Shown here piece after piece: positions 21,290 to 33,179 of a stretch of DNA of 64,000 nt. The stretch's first letter is position 1; each line of letters begins with the position of its first letter. The stretch spans positions 10,245,099-10,309,098 of the forward strand of contig JAJHZJ010000311.1 in assembly GCA_023548195.1 (NCBI GenBank), read 5' to 3'. The notes beneath the pieces are model-generated. The model did not search any database. It was not told the DNA's origin and was given only the letters and a program-made list of their open reading frames with translations. The DNA is from Bettongia penicillata ogilbyi. Lineage: Eukaryota > Chordata > Mammalia > Diprotodontia > Potoroidae. A program made the translations under genes and the position numbers.

Positions 21290-22273
21290 TTCAGAGGAAG
21301 ACCTAAAAGTCAAAGTCAAAAGTCTTCATGCAAAACCTCCAAAATAAATATGCAATAGTCTCAGGACATGGAAGAGCTCAAAAAGGATTTTGGGAATCAA
21401 GTAAGAGAGCTGAAGGAAAAATTGGGAAAAGAAATGAGAGCAATACAAGAAAACCATGAAAGCTTGCTAAAAGAGACCCCCAAAATGCTGAAGAAATTAA
21501 CACCTTAAAAAATAGATTAACTCAAATGGCAAAAGAGGCCCAAAAAGCCAAAGAGGAGAACAATGCTTCAAAGAACAGAATTAGCCAAATAGAAAAGGAG
21601 GTTCAAAAGTTCATTGTACAAAATAGCTCTTTAAAAAATTAAAACAGAGCAGACAGAAGCTAATGACTTTATGAGAAACCAAGAAATTACAAAACAAAAC
21701 CAAAAGAATGAAAAAATAGAAGATAATGTGAAATATCTCATTGAAAAAGCAATTGACTTGGAAAATAGATCCAGGAGAGACAGTTTAAAAATTATGAGAC
21801 TACTTGAAAGCCATAATTGAGCCTAGATATCATCTTTCATGAAATTAGCAAAGAAAGCTGCCCTTTTCTAGAACCAGAGGGTAAAATAAATACTAAAAGA
21901 ATCCACTGATCACCTCCTGAAAGAGTTCCAAAAAGAGAAACTCCAAGGAATATTGTAGCCAAATTCCAGAGTTCCCAGGTCAAGGAGAAAATATTGCAAG
22001 CAGCTAGAAAGAAATAATTCAAGTATTGTGGAAATACAATCAGGATAACACAGGATCTGGTAGCTTCTACATTAAGGTATCAAAAGACTTTCAATAGGAT
22101 ATTCCAGAAGTCAAAGAAACTAGGACTAAAACCAAGAATCATCTACCCAACAAGACTGAATATACTACTTCAGGGGGAAAAAATTGTCATTCAATAATAT
22201 AGAGGACTTTCAAGCATTATTGATGAAAAGAGAAAACCTGAAAAGAAAATGTGATTTTCAAACACAAGAATGA
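21290..22273 (+). pseudogene. ORF1 remnant of the third HAL1-like copy
   Basis: Decayed L1 ORF1-type RNA-binding protein. The coiled-coil start is visible at 21369 (gaagagctcaaaaaggattt) and the RRM start at 21768 (atccaggagagacagtttaa). The C-terminal domain is at 22120-22180 (accaagaatcatctacccaa) and the terminus is caaacacaagaatga. Several stops and small deletions break it, including the loss of about 12 bases around 21817. It is not functional. Confidence 0.75.
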
Positions 22274-22408
22274 AGAGAAGCATGAAAAGGTAAACAGGAA
22301 AGAAAAATCATAGAGGACTTTCTAAAGTTGAACTATTTACATTCCTACATGGAAAGACAATATTTGCAACTCTTGAGACTTTTCTCAGAATTTGGGTAGT
22401 TGGAGTGA

Positions 22409-22411
<3 letters not shown>

Positions 22412-22439
<28 letters not shown>
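22412..22439 (+). repeat. (CA)n microsatellite in the third HAL1-like copy
   Basis: About 14 CA units after the gggtagttggagtga block and before the acagagagcacaggatgag block. It lies at the position homologous to the repeats at 7008 and 8630. Confidence 0.95.
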
Positions 22440-23292
22440 TAAACAGAGAGCACAGGATGAGTTGATTAAGAAGGGATGATATCTAAAAAAGTAAAATTAA
22501 AGAGTGAGAGGGAATATGTTGGGAGGAGAAAGGGAGAAATGGCATGGGGCAAATGATCTCTCATAAAAGAGGCAAGAATAAGCTTATTCAATGGAATAGA
22601 AAAGGGAGTAGGTGAGAGGGAAGAAGTGAAGCTTACTTTCTTACTACTTACTTGGCTTAAGGAGGGAATAACATGCTTATTCAATTTGGTAGGAAAATCT
22701 ATATTACACTATAGGAAAATAGGGGAGAAAAGGACAAGTGCGATTAGGGGAATGATAGAAGAGAAGGCAAATGGGAGGATGTAATTAGAAGTAAACACTC
22801 ATGGGGAGGGACAATGTCAAAAAAAGGATAGAATAAATGGGGGGCAGGATTGGATGGAGGGAAATATAGTCTTTCACAAGGTGACTCTATGGAAGTCTTT
22901 AGAAAAACTACACGTATACAGTCTGGAATTGTTTGCCTTCTCAGTGAGGGTGGGTAGGCAGGGAGGAAGAGAGAGAAGTTAGAATTCAAAGTTTTAGGAA
23001 CGAATGTGGAGAACTGTTTTTGCATGCAACTGAGAAATAAGAAATACAGGTAATGGGCTATAGAAATCTATCTTGCCCTACAAGAAAAGAAAGAAGATAG
23101 GGATAATGGAAGGGAGGGGTATGATAGAAGGGAAGGCATATGGAGGGAAAGGTGCAATCAGAATGCAAGATGTTATGAGTGGGGGAGGGGAGAGATGGGG
23201 AGAAAATTTCAAACTCAAATTTTTGTGAAAATGAATGTTGAAAACTAAAAATTAATAAATAAACATTTAAAATATTTTTAAAAAAGAAAAGG

Positions 23293-23405
23293 ACCAATCA
23301 TATTAACTTAAGTGTGAATTGACTTTAAGTGAGGTAAAGTTGCAAACAGTCCAGAAACATCAGCCTCACTCTCTTTCAGAATCACTGAAGTCCAGTGACA
23401 GACTG
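23293..23405 (+). repeat. Fragment of an unnamed interspersed repeat, shared with 37.4 kb
   Basis: gtgaattgactttaagtgag, catcagcctcactctctttc and gaagtccagtgacagac align in order with 37420-37510 (gtgtatttaagtgagagaga, gatcagcctcattctcctac, atatccagtggcaagat). I recognise it as a mammalian interspersed repeat but cannot name it. Confidence 0.6.
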
Positions 23406-24469
23406 GAAAGATAGGAAGGGGACAGGTTATGAAGGGCCTCAAAAAACAAGAGATTTTAGATTTGACCCTGAAGACAATGCATGGAGATCACTAGATTTCA
23501 TAGGTGACATAATCAGACTGGGACTATAGGAAGATTAATCTGACAGCTGAGCAGAGGGTGGACTAGTGTGGGAACAGACAAGGAAAAAACAAGAACTAGC
23601 AAGGTTTTATAGTATTCTGGACCTGTAGTGATGAAAGCTAAGTAGTGGCAATGTCAGAGGACAGAAGAGGAATAAGAAAATTTTGGTAACATAAAATCAA
23701 TAGGACTTGGCACTTGATTAAATGGGGGAAAGAGAGGGATAGATAAGAGAAAATAAAGAATCACAGGTGATGAGAAAGATGTTGGTATCCTTCACAGTAA
23801 CAGGGAAATTAGGAAGAGGGGAAGTTTCCAAAGAGTTTAGACAATGAGTTCAGTTTGAGGTATATTAAAGTTAAGGTGTCTAGTAGACCTCTGGTTTGAA
23901 ATATCCAACAAGTGGTTGAACATGCAAGAACAGAGGTCACAAGACTAGTGAGAGCTAATCAAATAAACTTGAGAATCACTAACAGCAAAGAAATGATAGT
24001 TGAGTTTATGGGAACTTCCACATTAAGTGATAAAAGTATAGAGGGTGCAGAGAAACTAGTGAAATTTGGCATCATTAGTAGAAATGGGAAGTCAAGAGAG
24101 AGAGTTGGTTTAGGGAAAAGGGGGATGAGCTAGTTTTAGCCATTAAGTCTGAGGTACCAAAGAAGTATCTAAACATATATATAGGCTTTTTGGAGGAGAA
24201 ATAGTAGGAGAAGATAGAATAGATCTGAAGAAAAGATGTTAAGGTAGAAGTAGATATTTGGTATTGATTTATATGCAGTTGACAGTTGAGGCTGTGGCAT
24301 TGAAAGAGATCTCTGAAGGAAGTGGGGAAGAAAGAAGATTGAAAAAGATAGGATTTCGGAGAATTCCCATATTTAAAAGGCAGGAGGAGACAAAGAAGTC
24401 AGCTAAGGAGGTAGAAGGAATTTTCAGAAAGGCAGAAAAAAGAGGGTAATGAAAGCTTAAAAAAAAGAG

Positions 24470-25060
24470 TTTTAAGGAGGATTGGGTTCATAACTTAGTT
24501 CAGTTCCCATATAACATATTCCCAGTAAGCTCCAAGTCCAAGCCCATTCCCATCATCATCTTCAGTTCTGTCCCTATACCCTTACTTCTTAGAGATTTAC
24601 TGTTGGAAAGTAACATCTGACCTTAGATATTACTAGACCTCCAAGGTCACTAAGGCTTGAGGTATTAACTATAGGGACCCAACTGTCTGTGTCTATAACT
24701 GAAAAGAAAAATGAAACTGACCAAATCTATCACCCTAAATTTTGAGGTCACAAGTCCTAAAAGGAGGTAGGGGGAGAAGGGGAGGTAGTTCTTCCTTTCT
24801 ACTCAGCTCAGTTCATGGCATCCATAATACAGGTAGAAAAGACTTTCACCCCTCAGGATGGTGCTGGAAAGAGAAAGACTGTCTCAGTCTGGCAGTTTTA
24901 AAGGCATAGCCATTGCACCATATAGCCACTGGGAAAGAGGCTACTTCCACAGACATGGTAAGAGAACAGCATGTTTTCTCCTAGAAGCAGGTTCCTGTCA
25001 TCCCCTACATGGATGTTTCTATCTTTGACGGTGTGTCAATTGCACTACTAACTATCTATG
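24470..25060. other. No gene or recognised repeat
   Basis: Unassigned sequence with a higher C content than its surroundings. No coding frame stands out. Confidence 0.35.
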
Positions 25061-25064
25061 TCAT

Positions 25065-25210
25065 CTTATCAAAGTCACTTCATCTAATCTTGGCAAAGTC
25101 ACCTCATCTAACTGTACCTAAATTTCATATTCCGCAAAATGAAGTGAGACCATATTAATTTTTAAGGACCATTCCAGTTATAAATCCGTGACTTTGTGAT
25201 CTTTAATAAA
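25065..25210 (+). repeat. MIR-like fragment
   Basis: atcaaagtcacttcatctaa, ggcaaagtcacctcatctaa, ttccgcaaaatgaagtgaga, then ccattccagttataaatccg. A short internal duplication (about 28 bp, copies near 25066 and 25096) lies in the cttatc/aaagtcac part. Confidence 0.5.
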
Positions 25211-25864
25211 ACTAGAGAATGAACTTTTGCTTTCTTCTCTCTTTATCCTCCTCTCCTTCCCCCCGCTCCCATCTCTTATTTACATTCAGGATTTTCAAAC
25301 ATGAACATTTCTCATTGTGAACTTTCAGTCTTTGTTACACATTCTATAAAGGAATAAGTGAACCTGAGAAACACATGTTTATGCAAATAATTTCTTCAAA
25401 ATTTATCTGTCAGGATATTTAGCATAGGTAGTGTTCTTCTCTCACTAAATGTATCTAAAGTTTATGAAGAATCTTCAGTGGAAAGTGCTAAAATGGATGT
25501 GAATATAATAACATTGTCTTGATGAAATAATGCTTTCGTGTCACATAAAAGGAAACTGTCAGCCTTCCTTTGTAGACCTCTCTCAGGCTTAAGAAAGGGT
25601 CCTTGGCAGTTCCAGTATTGCCTTTAAATAACATATTGAAATGTAGATTAAGACCATACATCTTATAATGTTGGAAAGCCTTTTTATTTCAAGACTTGTA
25701 GAAAAGCAAGTAAGCATTAACCTGAGTTGTTATCTTTTAGCATTGCCTTCTGAAGTTTGATGTCCCTCTAAAGCTAGTAGTTACAATTATTTAGATGTAC
25801 TGCGGTTGACCTAGCCAGTAGGCCAACAGCATCAGTATGATTTTATGTTAGTAAATCAACAGAG
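25211..25864. other. No gene or recognised repeat
   Basis: Nothing that I can support. A pyrimidine-rich patch (tcctcctctccttccccccg) lies at 25245-25265. Confidence 0.35.
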
Positions 25865-25985
25865 GGGTCTATTTATAAATGAGGAAAATGGAGCTCCCAC
25901 AGCTATTTAAAAAGCAGTTCTAGGATTTGAATTGAGGTCCACTAACTCCAAATCTAGGGCTTTCCATGAAATCATTCTTTCTCTT
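25865..25985 (-). repeat. MIR-like fragment, antisense
   Basis: ataaatgaggaaaatggagc, then tctaggatttgaattgaggt, cactaactccaaatctaggg. Reversed MIR 5' half. Confidence 0.55.
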
Positions 25986-28055
25986 GACATGGTGAAACTA
26001 ACTCTTGTCGTAATGGTAGCATTTATTGTTGGGCCAACAACTTTCTTTTCACCTGGCCCAGAAACTATTTCACTGATTCTAGGAGCCTAGCTGTAAAAAT
26101 ATTACTCCTAGGATAATGAGACTTGGCTCAGGAACTATTCTACTGGCTCCACAAATTTCTCCATGTTTTAAAAGTTCCTTTCATTCACTGAATTCCCTGA
26201 GGTTGTCATTGCTTCTCTCCTGCCTTTTAAACTCACCTGGGGGAAGGAGGTGCTTTCCCTCTGTGAAAATGAATCTAATCACTGTCTTCAACCTGTTTCC
26301 TTTCTTTGTATCTGTCTCCAGTTCTTGCCCGTTTCCCTCTGCTCCCCACCCCACACATTTTCTGTGGATTTATATACATGTACCTTTCTCATTAGAATAT
26401 AAGAATAAAAATTGTTTCATTCTGTCTCTTTGTATACCCAGGGCCTACCACTCCTACTTACAAACTAGAGATATTTAAGTTCACATTTGCTATCATGCCA
26501 TCATGCGATCATGTTCAGTTCTATTTTTCTAGTCCCCTTAGCATATTTTGAAAAGAGAACATTGTTTGGCAAAAGTGGTGTTAAAAATAGAATATGCAAT
26601 AGAGACACAATTGCTTCAGTACTAGACGCATGCAGATGCGTATCAAATGTATATAAACATCAGAATTCAGATAAGAAAATATTGGCCTGATTTCAAATGT
26701 GATGGAAACAAGATATTAAAAAATAAAATTTATCACAAATGAAATGGAAAAGGATCAGGGCCCAGGTATGTAGAAGCTCTGGGGCCTCTAATCCAAAGAA
26801 AGAAAAAGAAAATTAACGTTAAAATTCCTCATGAAAGTTCTCTTTTTCTCATGGCATTTGTTAACCGCTCAACATGTAAAACGTTGAAAGTGGAGTAAAT
26901 ATCTTTGTTCTTCCATAGACTCTATCAATATGAAAATCTTAAACTTTTCTTCTGAAAATATTTTTTCATCTACTTTAAGATTAGCTATCAATGCAGTATT
27001 TCCCCCTCTACATTGTTGAGGAAAATTGTAAAAGGATATTCTTTTAAGATAAAGAGATGGACATATTTTATCGTTGCTGATGTAAAGGAAAAAGTGACAT
27101 TTCTTTAAAGGATGAAGTGTAGGATGGGATGATCTAAACTTGACTAGAGAACCACGCCTCATTAAACTGGTGGAGTTCCCAATTGCTATTGAATTGGGTA
27201 AACTGGAATTAATTTTTCTGATCACTCTTCTCCCCAGCCCCACCCTTCCTTTAAAAGAGAACTCTGAAAAATAATACCTTAGAAATTAATAACAAAAATA
27301 ATCACATTTTAAAATACAGAATTTTGGAATGAGAAAATACCCCTTTCATCTCCAAGATTTATTTTCTTTTACCAAAGAAAATAAAATCAAATAAGAGAAT
27401 ATTTGCAATGTCCTTGGTACAGTGCCTGGTAAAGAGGAGATTCTTAATAAATGCCCAATACTTTTCCCTTCTCCAAAGCTAACATAAGAAGAAAGATCAG
27501 CCATCTAGAATTGATTGGAGACGTGTTGTGGAGTAAGGATTGGGGAAAAGATATGTTCTTCACTGTGGAAACTTTTACTGGCAAATTTTACTGGCAAATT
27601 ACTTCCCTACTTAGGTAAAAAAATAAATTAGATTGAACAAACTGAAAAAAAAAGGTGATGGATAATATTTAGCAGTCATTTGAAAAGGGAAGCTGAATTT
27701 CCTCTTTTAAATTACTCATCTTCCTTATTTGGTGCTTACTTCATTTTATAATTTGTATTGCTAAATATTTTATTTATCAGTAACTTTCAGAAAGATATGA
27801 GTACAGACTCTTTCTCTGATGAATATTTGTAATGGGCTCATGAAAAGAAATTTAACTACTCATTATTCCAAGTAATCCCTTAAGAATCTAAGATACAGAG
27901 AAGTTGCCAGTATGCATTAGTGAATGGAATTTTCACGTTGGAATTTACTGCACTTTAAAAGCCTCAGACATTTGTGTATCATTTGAATTTATTGACTAAA
28001 TATAGAATCGTATTACTCATATCATTCTTTTAGTTTGAATTTTCTTTTGTTGATA
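25986..28055. other. No gene; weak L2-like ends only
   Basis: No coding frame is convincing; the two longest, at 26116 and 26869, have no domain signature. Weak L2-like 3' ends are at about 26385-26470 (tctctttgtatacccagggc) and 27405-27465 (ggtacagtgcctggtaaaga). An internal 15-bp tandem (ttttactggcaaa twice) lies near 27570-27600. Confidence 0.4.
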
Positions 28056-28059
28056 TGCA

Positions 28060-28610
28060 CAGAAACACAGTCTACCATAGACCACCTCATCCAACCTCTA
28101 CCTGAAGAATCTACATTATGACATAAGAGTAGCCTGAAAAGGAACATCCATTTCTTCCTTGAATAAATGTGGTGAAAGGGAATCCAGGACATTCCAATGA
28201 AACCTATTCTACTTTTGCATATGGCTAAGTGTTAGGAAGATTTTTTTCCCCCAGAAAGCCTTAAAAGATGTGAAATTTCTACCCACTGTTCCTACTTCTT
28301 CCTTCTACACCTAGTTGAGCAAGCCAAATTTTTCTTTTGCATGACAGCCTTTTAAGTACTGGAAGTTACCTATAACATATTCTCTCAGTCTTCCCTTTAC
28401 TATAATTATATCACCATTTTCTTTTACTAGTTTTTCATATGGCATGATCTCCACTCAACAACCTGGTTGACATCCTCTGCATATTCTATAATTGTTAAGC
28501 ATCTTATTGAACAACTGAAAAAAAAAACTTCAGATATTGCCTAACTTGAGCAATATACAGAGGAATCATCCTACTTCTTATTCTGCATACTATATTACTC
28601 TTCAAGTAGC
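28060..28610 (-). repeat. CR1/L3-type LINE 3' end, antisense
   Basis: Reversed CR1/L3 3' order: gtgttaggaagatttttttc, gaaatttctacccactgttc, gcatgacagccttttaagta, ctctcagtcttccctttact, catatggcatgatctccact. Diverged and non-coding. Confidence 0.6.
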
Positions 28611-28614
28611 CTAA

Positions 28615-29035
28615 TATTGCATATGATGGAAAGAACTTTGGACTTGATATCATAGAATCTGAATTTAAATTCATTTCTGGCAATTTCTGTGTGATTTAGG
28701 AAAAAAGTCACCCCAACTCGTTAGGGACCAGAGCTATAATATTGTTCGGTTGGAACTGATAACCTCTGAGCAGCTAGGTGTAATAAGGGACCAAGTCTGC
28801 AGGAATGAATTCAAATGTGTTCTCAAGACATTTACTATCTGTATGAGCCTCACCAAGTCACTTAACCTTGTTTGCCTCAATTTCTTCATCCATAAAATGA
28901 GCATATAAAGGGAATGGCAAACCACTCCATTATCTTTGCCAAGAAAATCCCAAATGGGGTCACAGACAATTGAACACAACTGAAGATAACTGAAGAAACA
29001 GAGTCCTTTCCAACTCTACAGCCACAGTCTATGTA
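28615..29035 (+). repeat. MIR-like element interrupted by a SINE
   Basis: gaaagaactttggacttgat, aaattcatttctggcaattt and gtgtgatttaggaaaaaagt run up to 28770. The expected end (cctttccaactctacagcc) appears after the SINE at 29006. The SINE therefore landed inside this older copy. Confidence 0.55.
28772..28990 (+). mobile_element. Marsupial SINE copy inside a MIR-like element
   Basis: gcagctaggtg start, gaattcaaatgtgttctcaa, tcaccaagtcacttaacctt, gtttgcctcaatttcttcat, ggcaaaccactccattatct, aaatggggtcacagacaatt. Complete from head to tail, with a small deletion in the head. I could not settle the TSD. Confidence 0.85.
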
Positions 29036-29299
29036 TTTATTCTTTTAAAAACAATGTAATACTGTTGACTTATATTGAATTTTCAGTCCACCAAAACCTC
29101 ATTTTTTTCAGAGGGACTGTTATGTGTTCATTTGGCTTATGAAAGTGATTTATTGAACTCAAATAATAGTAGTCTCTATTAAATTTCCATGTATTAGATT
29201 TGGTCCAATATTCAACACTGTAGGGATATTTTGAACATTGACTCTAATGTAATATGTTACCACTCTGTGGCATGAAAATTGAATTAAGGGTGCCAACTA

Positions 29300-30250
29300 T
29301 ATCTCCAGATTTTTTCTAATATTCTGCCTTCCCTCACAAGGAAAAGAAAATGTAGTTAGTCTGGTATCACTTGTTTTTTGATAAAGCCATGCTAGTTTTT
29401 TTTTTTTTCAATGATAATCTCTTCATGTTCTAGATATTTAAAAATCATCTTTTTAATAGTACAATCTAGAATTTTTGCCAAGAATTTGTCAAAATCAAGT
29501 TCACTGGCAAACAATTTATATCTTCTGAGAATTGGCATAGCATTTCCTGTTGTTCAGTCTTGTAATACTCTTCAGTTCTCCATGATCTTTAATAGTTCTC
29601 TGGCAGTCAAAGAATAATCACAGCCAATGGTTCTTTCAATACTTTGTTTTCTAATTCTAGGATGATGGGCTGACTTCCTCCTTCGTCACTATCTCTTTCC
29701 TTTTCCTGGGTTTCAGCTCCTTCTTAGAAGTATATGATCCATTTGTTCTACTCTAAGCTTTATTATCCTTGTCACAGAAAAATGGAAGCAAGGTAAAAAT
29801 TGGATATTTTCTCTTTTTTGTCTTTATCCATTATATCATCACAAAACTTCAAGCAATACCCCTATTGACTCTTTAAACCTTTTCTTATTACAAATATATT
29901 TTGTGGGCTATTGGGGGCTACCTCTTATTCCTGCCATGTTTACATAAATTTGAGTTGTGCCATTCCTGACCAAAAAAATACTATGCATAATTTTGTATTC
30001 ATCATCCAATACCTTCCATGGTTTCATGCAATCTTCTATACATAGGTACAGAATGTAAATCTAAGTTAATCAATGGTTCCCTTGTATATCCATATCAGTC
30101 TCTTTAGAGAAATTCTCTTTTTACTACTTATCAGAACTGTATCTTTGTTTCTTCAGCATTTCCTAAAGAATTTCTCATCTTTAGTAGGCTGCTGTAGAAT
30201 TTTGGTTCATGGGAAATTACCTGTCCTTTGAAATCTTCACTCTTGAAATT
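29300..30250 (-). repeat. CR1/L3-type LINE remnant, antisense
   Basis: Reversed blocks tctagaatttttgccaagaa, aagttcactggcaaacaatt, ttctccatgatctttaatag and ctttcaatactttgttttct match the upstream ORF2 part of the CR1/L3 family, as at 15.05 kb. Beyond about 29700 the match is only suggestive. A T-run at about 29397-29408 may be replicative slippage. Confidence 0.5.
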
Positions 30251-30421
30251 CTTAAGTGAAATATTCATATTCCTTCATGGTTCTCACTATTTTGTTTTAC
30301 TTAAGCTATAGGTTCCTCTTAATTGAGTCCAGAATAGCAATTCTCCTCCTTGGTTAATCCAGTTTCTGATGAGTGGCATAATCATTAAGGAAAATTAAGA
30401 AATTATTAGTGGTTCTTTTAG

Positions 30422-30463
30422 GAGAGAGACAGAGACAGAGACACAGAGACACAGAGACAGAGA
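30422..30463 (+). repeat. (GAGACA)n short tandem repeat
   Basis: gagacagagacagagacaca units over about 40 bases. Confidence 0.9.
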
Positions 30464-31079
30464 ATACTTGCATGTTGTCATAAATTTTCACAACATTACT
30501 ATATCTTTCTTCCATGTCAGATTTTTTTACACAATTATTCTATTTCCTTCATCTATCCAAATGACCTACGGTATACTTTGATGAAAATGTCACTACTACC
30601 TTTTCTTTTTCCTGGCCTTTATAGAAATGCTTTTCACCATAATTGTTTCTATGTCTCACCACAAGAGGAGAACTTCCTGATGATCTAGGCCCCATCCACC
30701 AATCTTTATTTTTTTAACTGATGTTCTTTTCGAATGGTTCTTTCCAAAAACATATTGCATTCATCAACCTTTCTGTCACATCCTAGTGAAGCCTAAGAGT
30801 TAAAATCATGCTCCCCTCCCACTCACCCCTACATACACACACACCCTTGCACTATGTTTTTAGCTCAATTGCTTATTACCCATACAATTCTGTTTTGTGT
30901 TTTGTGGCTGTGAAGTTGGAAAAAATACAAAGCAATGTGTAATTCAGAGATCTTTGCAAGGTAGCTTTTCTTAAAATTTATACTTCTCTGAATCTTGGGA
31001 TTCATAGCTAGGAAAGAATTTAGAGTTCAAAGTATCTTAAATTTTTATGTGAAAGGGACATTAGAAACTCTAGAGTTGA
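30464..31079. other. No gene or recognised repeat
   Basis: Left flank of the long L1. No TSD partner could be found, because the right end of that L1 is missing. Confidence 0.35.
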
Positions 31080-31551
31080 GGAAGAGTGGAGCCGAGATGG
31101 TAGACTAAGGCAGGAAGTCACCTGAACTCTCTAAAATTCACTTCCAAATAGCTAAAAGAATTTCAAAATGAATTCTGGAATGGCAAAACTTAACAGGGTG
31201 AAATAATTTTATAACTCAAGACAACTATAGTCAGCAGGAAAGGTTTTTCTCACTTGAGTCAAAGGGTAATGTAGTCTAACACAGGCAGTATCTGGACAAG
31301 CCAGCAATAAGATGTACCCCAGAATGCCAACGGCCAAGCCTAAAGACCTGAGACAGACCAGAACTAAATCCAAGCAACACCCCAGAGGCCCTAGAGCAGC
31401 CCTTTGTGCATGACAAAAGTGAGGTCCCACAGTCCTGGTGCAAGTCAGTAGGAAGGTCCTATTCCCCTTCAAAGGACCTTTGAAAGTACTCCCTCCATCA
31501 CAGAAGCAGAGCTCAACTTTATCATAAAAGTCATGAAATAGTTGGGAAAAA

Positions 31552-32616
31552 TAATGAAAAAAGCAAAGAAAAAAATTAGAACATAGAAAGAACTGGTGGT
31601 GCCAGGGAAGATCAAGACACAAACTAAAAAGAAGATAACAATGTGAAAATGCCAAATGGAAAATGTCAAAGAAAAATGCAAACTGGCCTCAGGTCCAAAC
31701 AGAACTCCTAGAAGAGCTCAAAAATGACTTTAAAAAGTAAATAAAGAATACAGAAGAAAAATGGGGGAAAGAAATGAGAGTTTTGCAAGAGAAGAATGAA
31801 GAAAAATCCACAAATTGGTAAAAGAAAAACAAAATTTTGAAAAAAAAAACTGCACAGAAATTCACTGAAGAAAGTAGTGCCTTAGTAACTAGAATTGGCC
31901 AAGTAGAAAAAGTGGTATTAATCCACTGAAGAAAAACAAGTCATCCAAATGGTAAAGATGTTATAAAAATTCACTCTTAGAATTGGACAATTGAAAGCTA
32001 TTGACTTCACAAGACATCAAGAAAAAGTAAAACTAAATTAAAAGAATGAAAAAACGGTAAAAAACAAATATGAACTATCTCATTGGTAAAACAACTGATC
32101 TGGATAAAAAAGATCCAGGAGAGATCATTTAAGAAGTATTAGATATCGTGGAAGCTATGCTTTAAAATAAACAAAGAACCTGGGCATCATTTTCCAAGAA
32201 ATTACATAGAAAAACAATCCAAATATCCTAGAATTAGAAAGAAAATAAAAGTTGAAAGAATCCACTGATGGCTTCCTAAAAGAATTCACAAATAGAAAAT
32301 TCTAAGGAATATTATAACCAAATTTCAGAGCTCCCAGGTCAAGAAGAAAATTCTGTAAGCAGCCAGAAACAATTCAAATATCATGGAGTCACATTCAGGA
32401 TTACACAAGATTTAGCAGTTTCTACTTTAAAGGAGTGGAGGGCTTAGAATAAGATATTCCAGAAGGCAAAGGAGGTAGCATTACAATCAAGAATCACCTA
32501 CCCAGTGAAACTGAATATAATCCTTCAGGGTTAAAAGTGGGTCTTCAGTGAAATAGATTACTTTCAAGCATTCTTGATGGAAATACCAGAGCTGACCAGA
32601 AAATTTGATTTTTAAA
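31552..32616 (+). pseudogene. ORF1 remnant of the long L1
   Basis: L1 ORF1 RNA-binding protein remnant. It has a lysine-rich start near 31552, a coiled coil with gaagagctcaaaaatgactt at 31712 and an RRM start near 32112 (gatccaggagagatcattta). The C-terminal domain has gaatcacctacccagtgaaa at 32491, and the end is aaatttgatttttaa near 32613. Frequent stops and frame changes occur. The 5' leader before it carries a 148-codon antisense frame (31209-31655) that I consider a chance shadow. Confidence 0.75.
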
Positions 32617-33179
32617 TACACCACACAATAGAAGGAAAAAAGAAAGAAATACATGGAAAAGAGAAAATGCGGGGTTCAATAAGCTTAAATTGTTTACCTT
32701 CCTACATGGGAAGATGATAATTAGAAGAATTGTATCACTATTAGGGTAGTTAGAAGGAGTATACATAGACAGAGGGCACAAGTATAAGATGACTATGATG
32801 GGATGATAAAAAAAAAATTAGGGATGAGAAAGAAGATTCCACTAGGAGAGGAAGAAAGGGAGAACTAGATCAAGATAAATTATCTCATATGAAGAGGCTC
32901 AAAAGCACTATTACAGTGGAGGAAAAATGGGGTGGTAGCAGACAATACTTGAGCCTTATTCTCATCAGAATTATCTCAAAGAGGGGAAAAACATACATGC
33001 CCAGTTGGATGTAGCAAACCATCTTATGGGAAAGTAGGAGGGAAGGGGAAAAGGGAAGGAGAAATAAAAGAAAGATCAGATTGGAAGAGTCAGTGTTCTA
33101 AAGCAAAACAATTGTGAGGAGGGACAGGATGAAGGAGAGGGGATAAATGTGGGAAAAATAAGATAGAGGGAAATACATT

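Larger units (their letters stand above)
21227..23283 (+). mobile_element. Third HAL1-like copy, apparently 5'-truncated
   Basis: About 2.06 kb. It carries an ORF1 remnant (to the TGA at 22271-22273), a CA microsatellite, the purine-rich 3' region and an A-rich end with aataaataaac. There is no ORF2. The layout follows the inner element at 4.9-7.9 kb block for block. The 5' leader is missing, so the left edge (21220-21290) is uncertain. A possible degenerate TSD (aaataaaagg at 21217, aaagaaaagg at 23283) has one mismatch and is weak. Confidence 0.8.
21090..24465 (+). repeat. Old mammal-wide (L2-like?) repeat, split by younger insertions
   Basis: Two parts that I recall as consecutive in a common mammalian repeat flank the HAL1-like copy. 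The left part is at 21090-21216 (tttcatagagaaggtgggat, then gggtcttgaagaat). The right part is at 23406-24465 (ttatgaagggcctcaaaaaa, ggaagattaatctgacagct, aataggacttggcacttgat, gagttcagtttgaggtatat). The family name is uncertain. The two short open frames inside it, at 23912 and 24258, have no protein signature. Confidence 0.45.

Noticed and set aside
21217..23292. TSD for the third HAL1-like copy (aaataaaagg / aaagaaaagg)
   Set aside because: Ten A-rich bases with a mismatch, next to an A-rich tail, are not convincing evidence.
31209..31655. 148-codon open frame on the minus strand
   Set aside because: It is antisense to the 5' leader and ORF1 start of the long L1, has no recognisable domain, and is best seen as a shadow frame.
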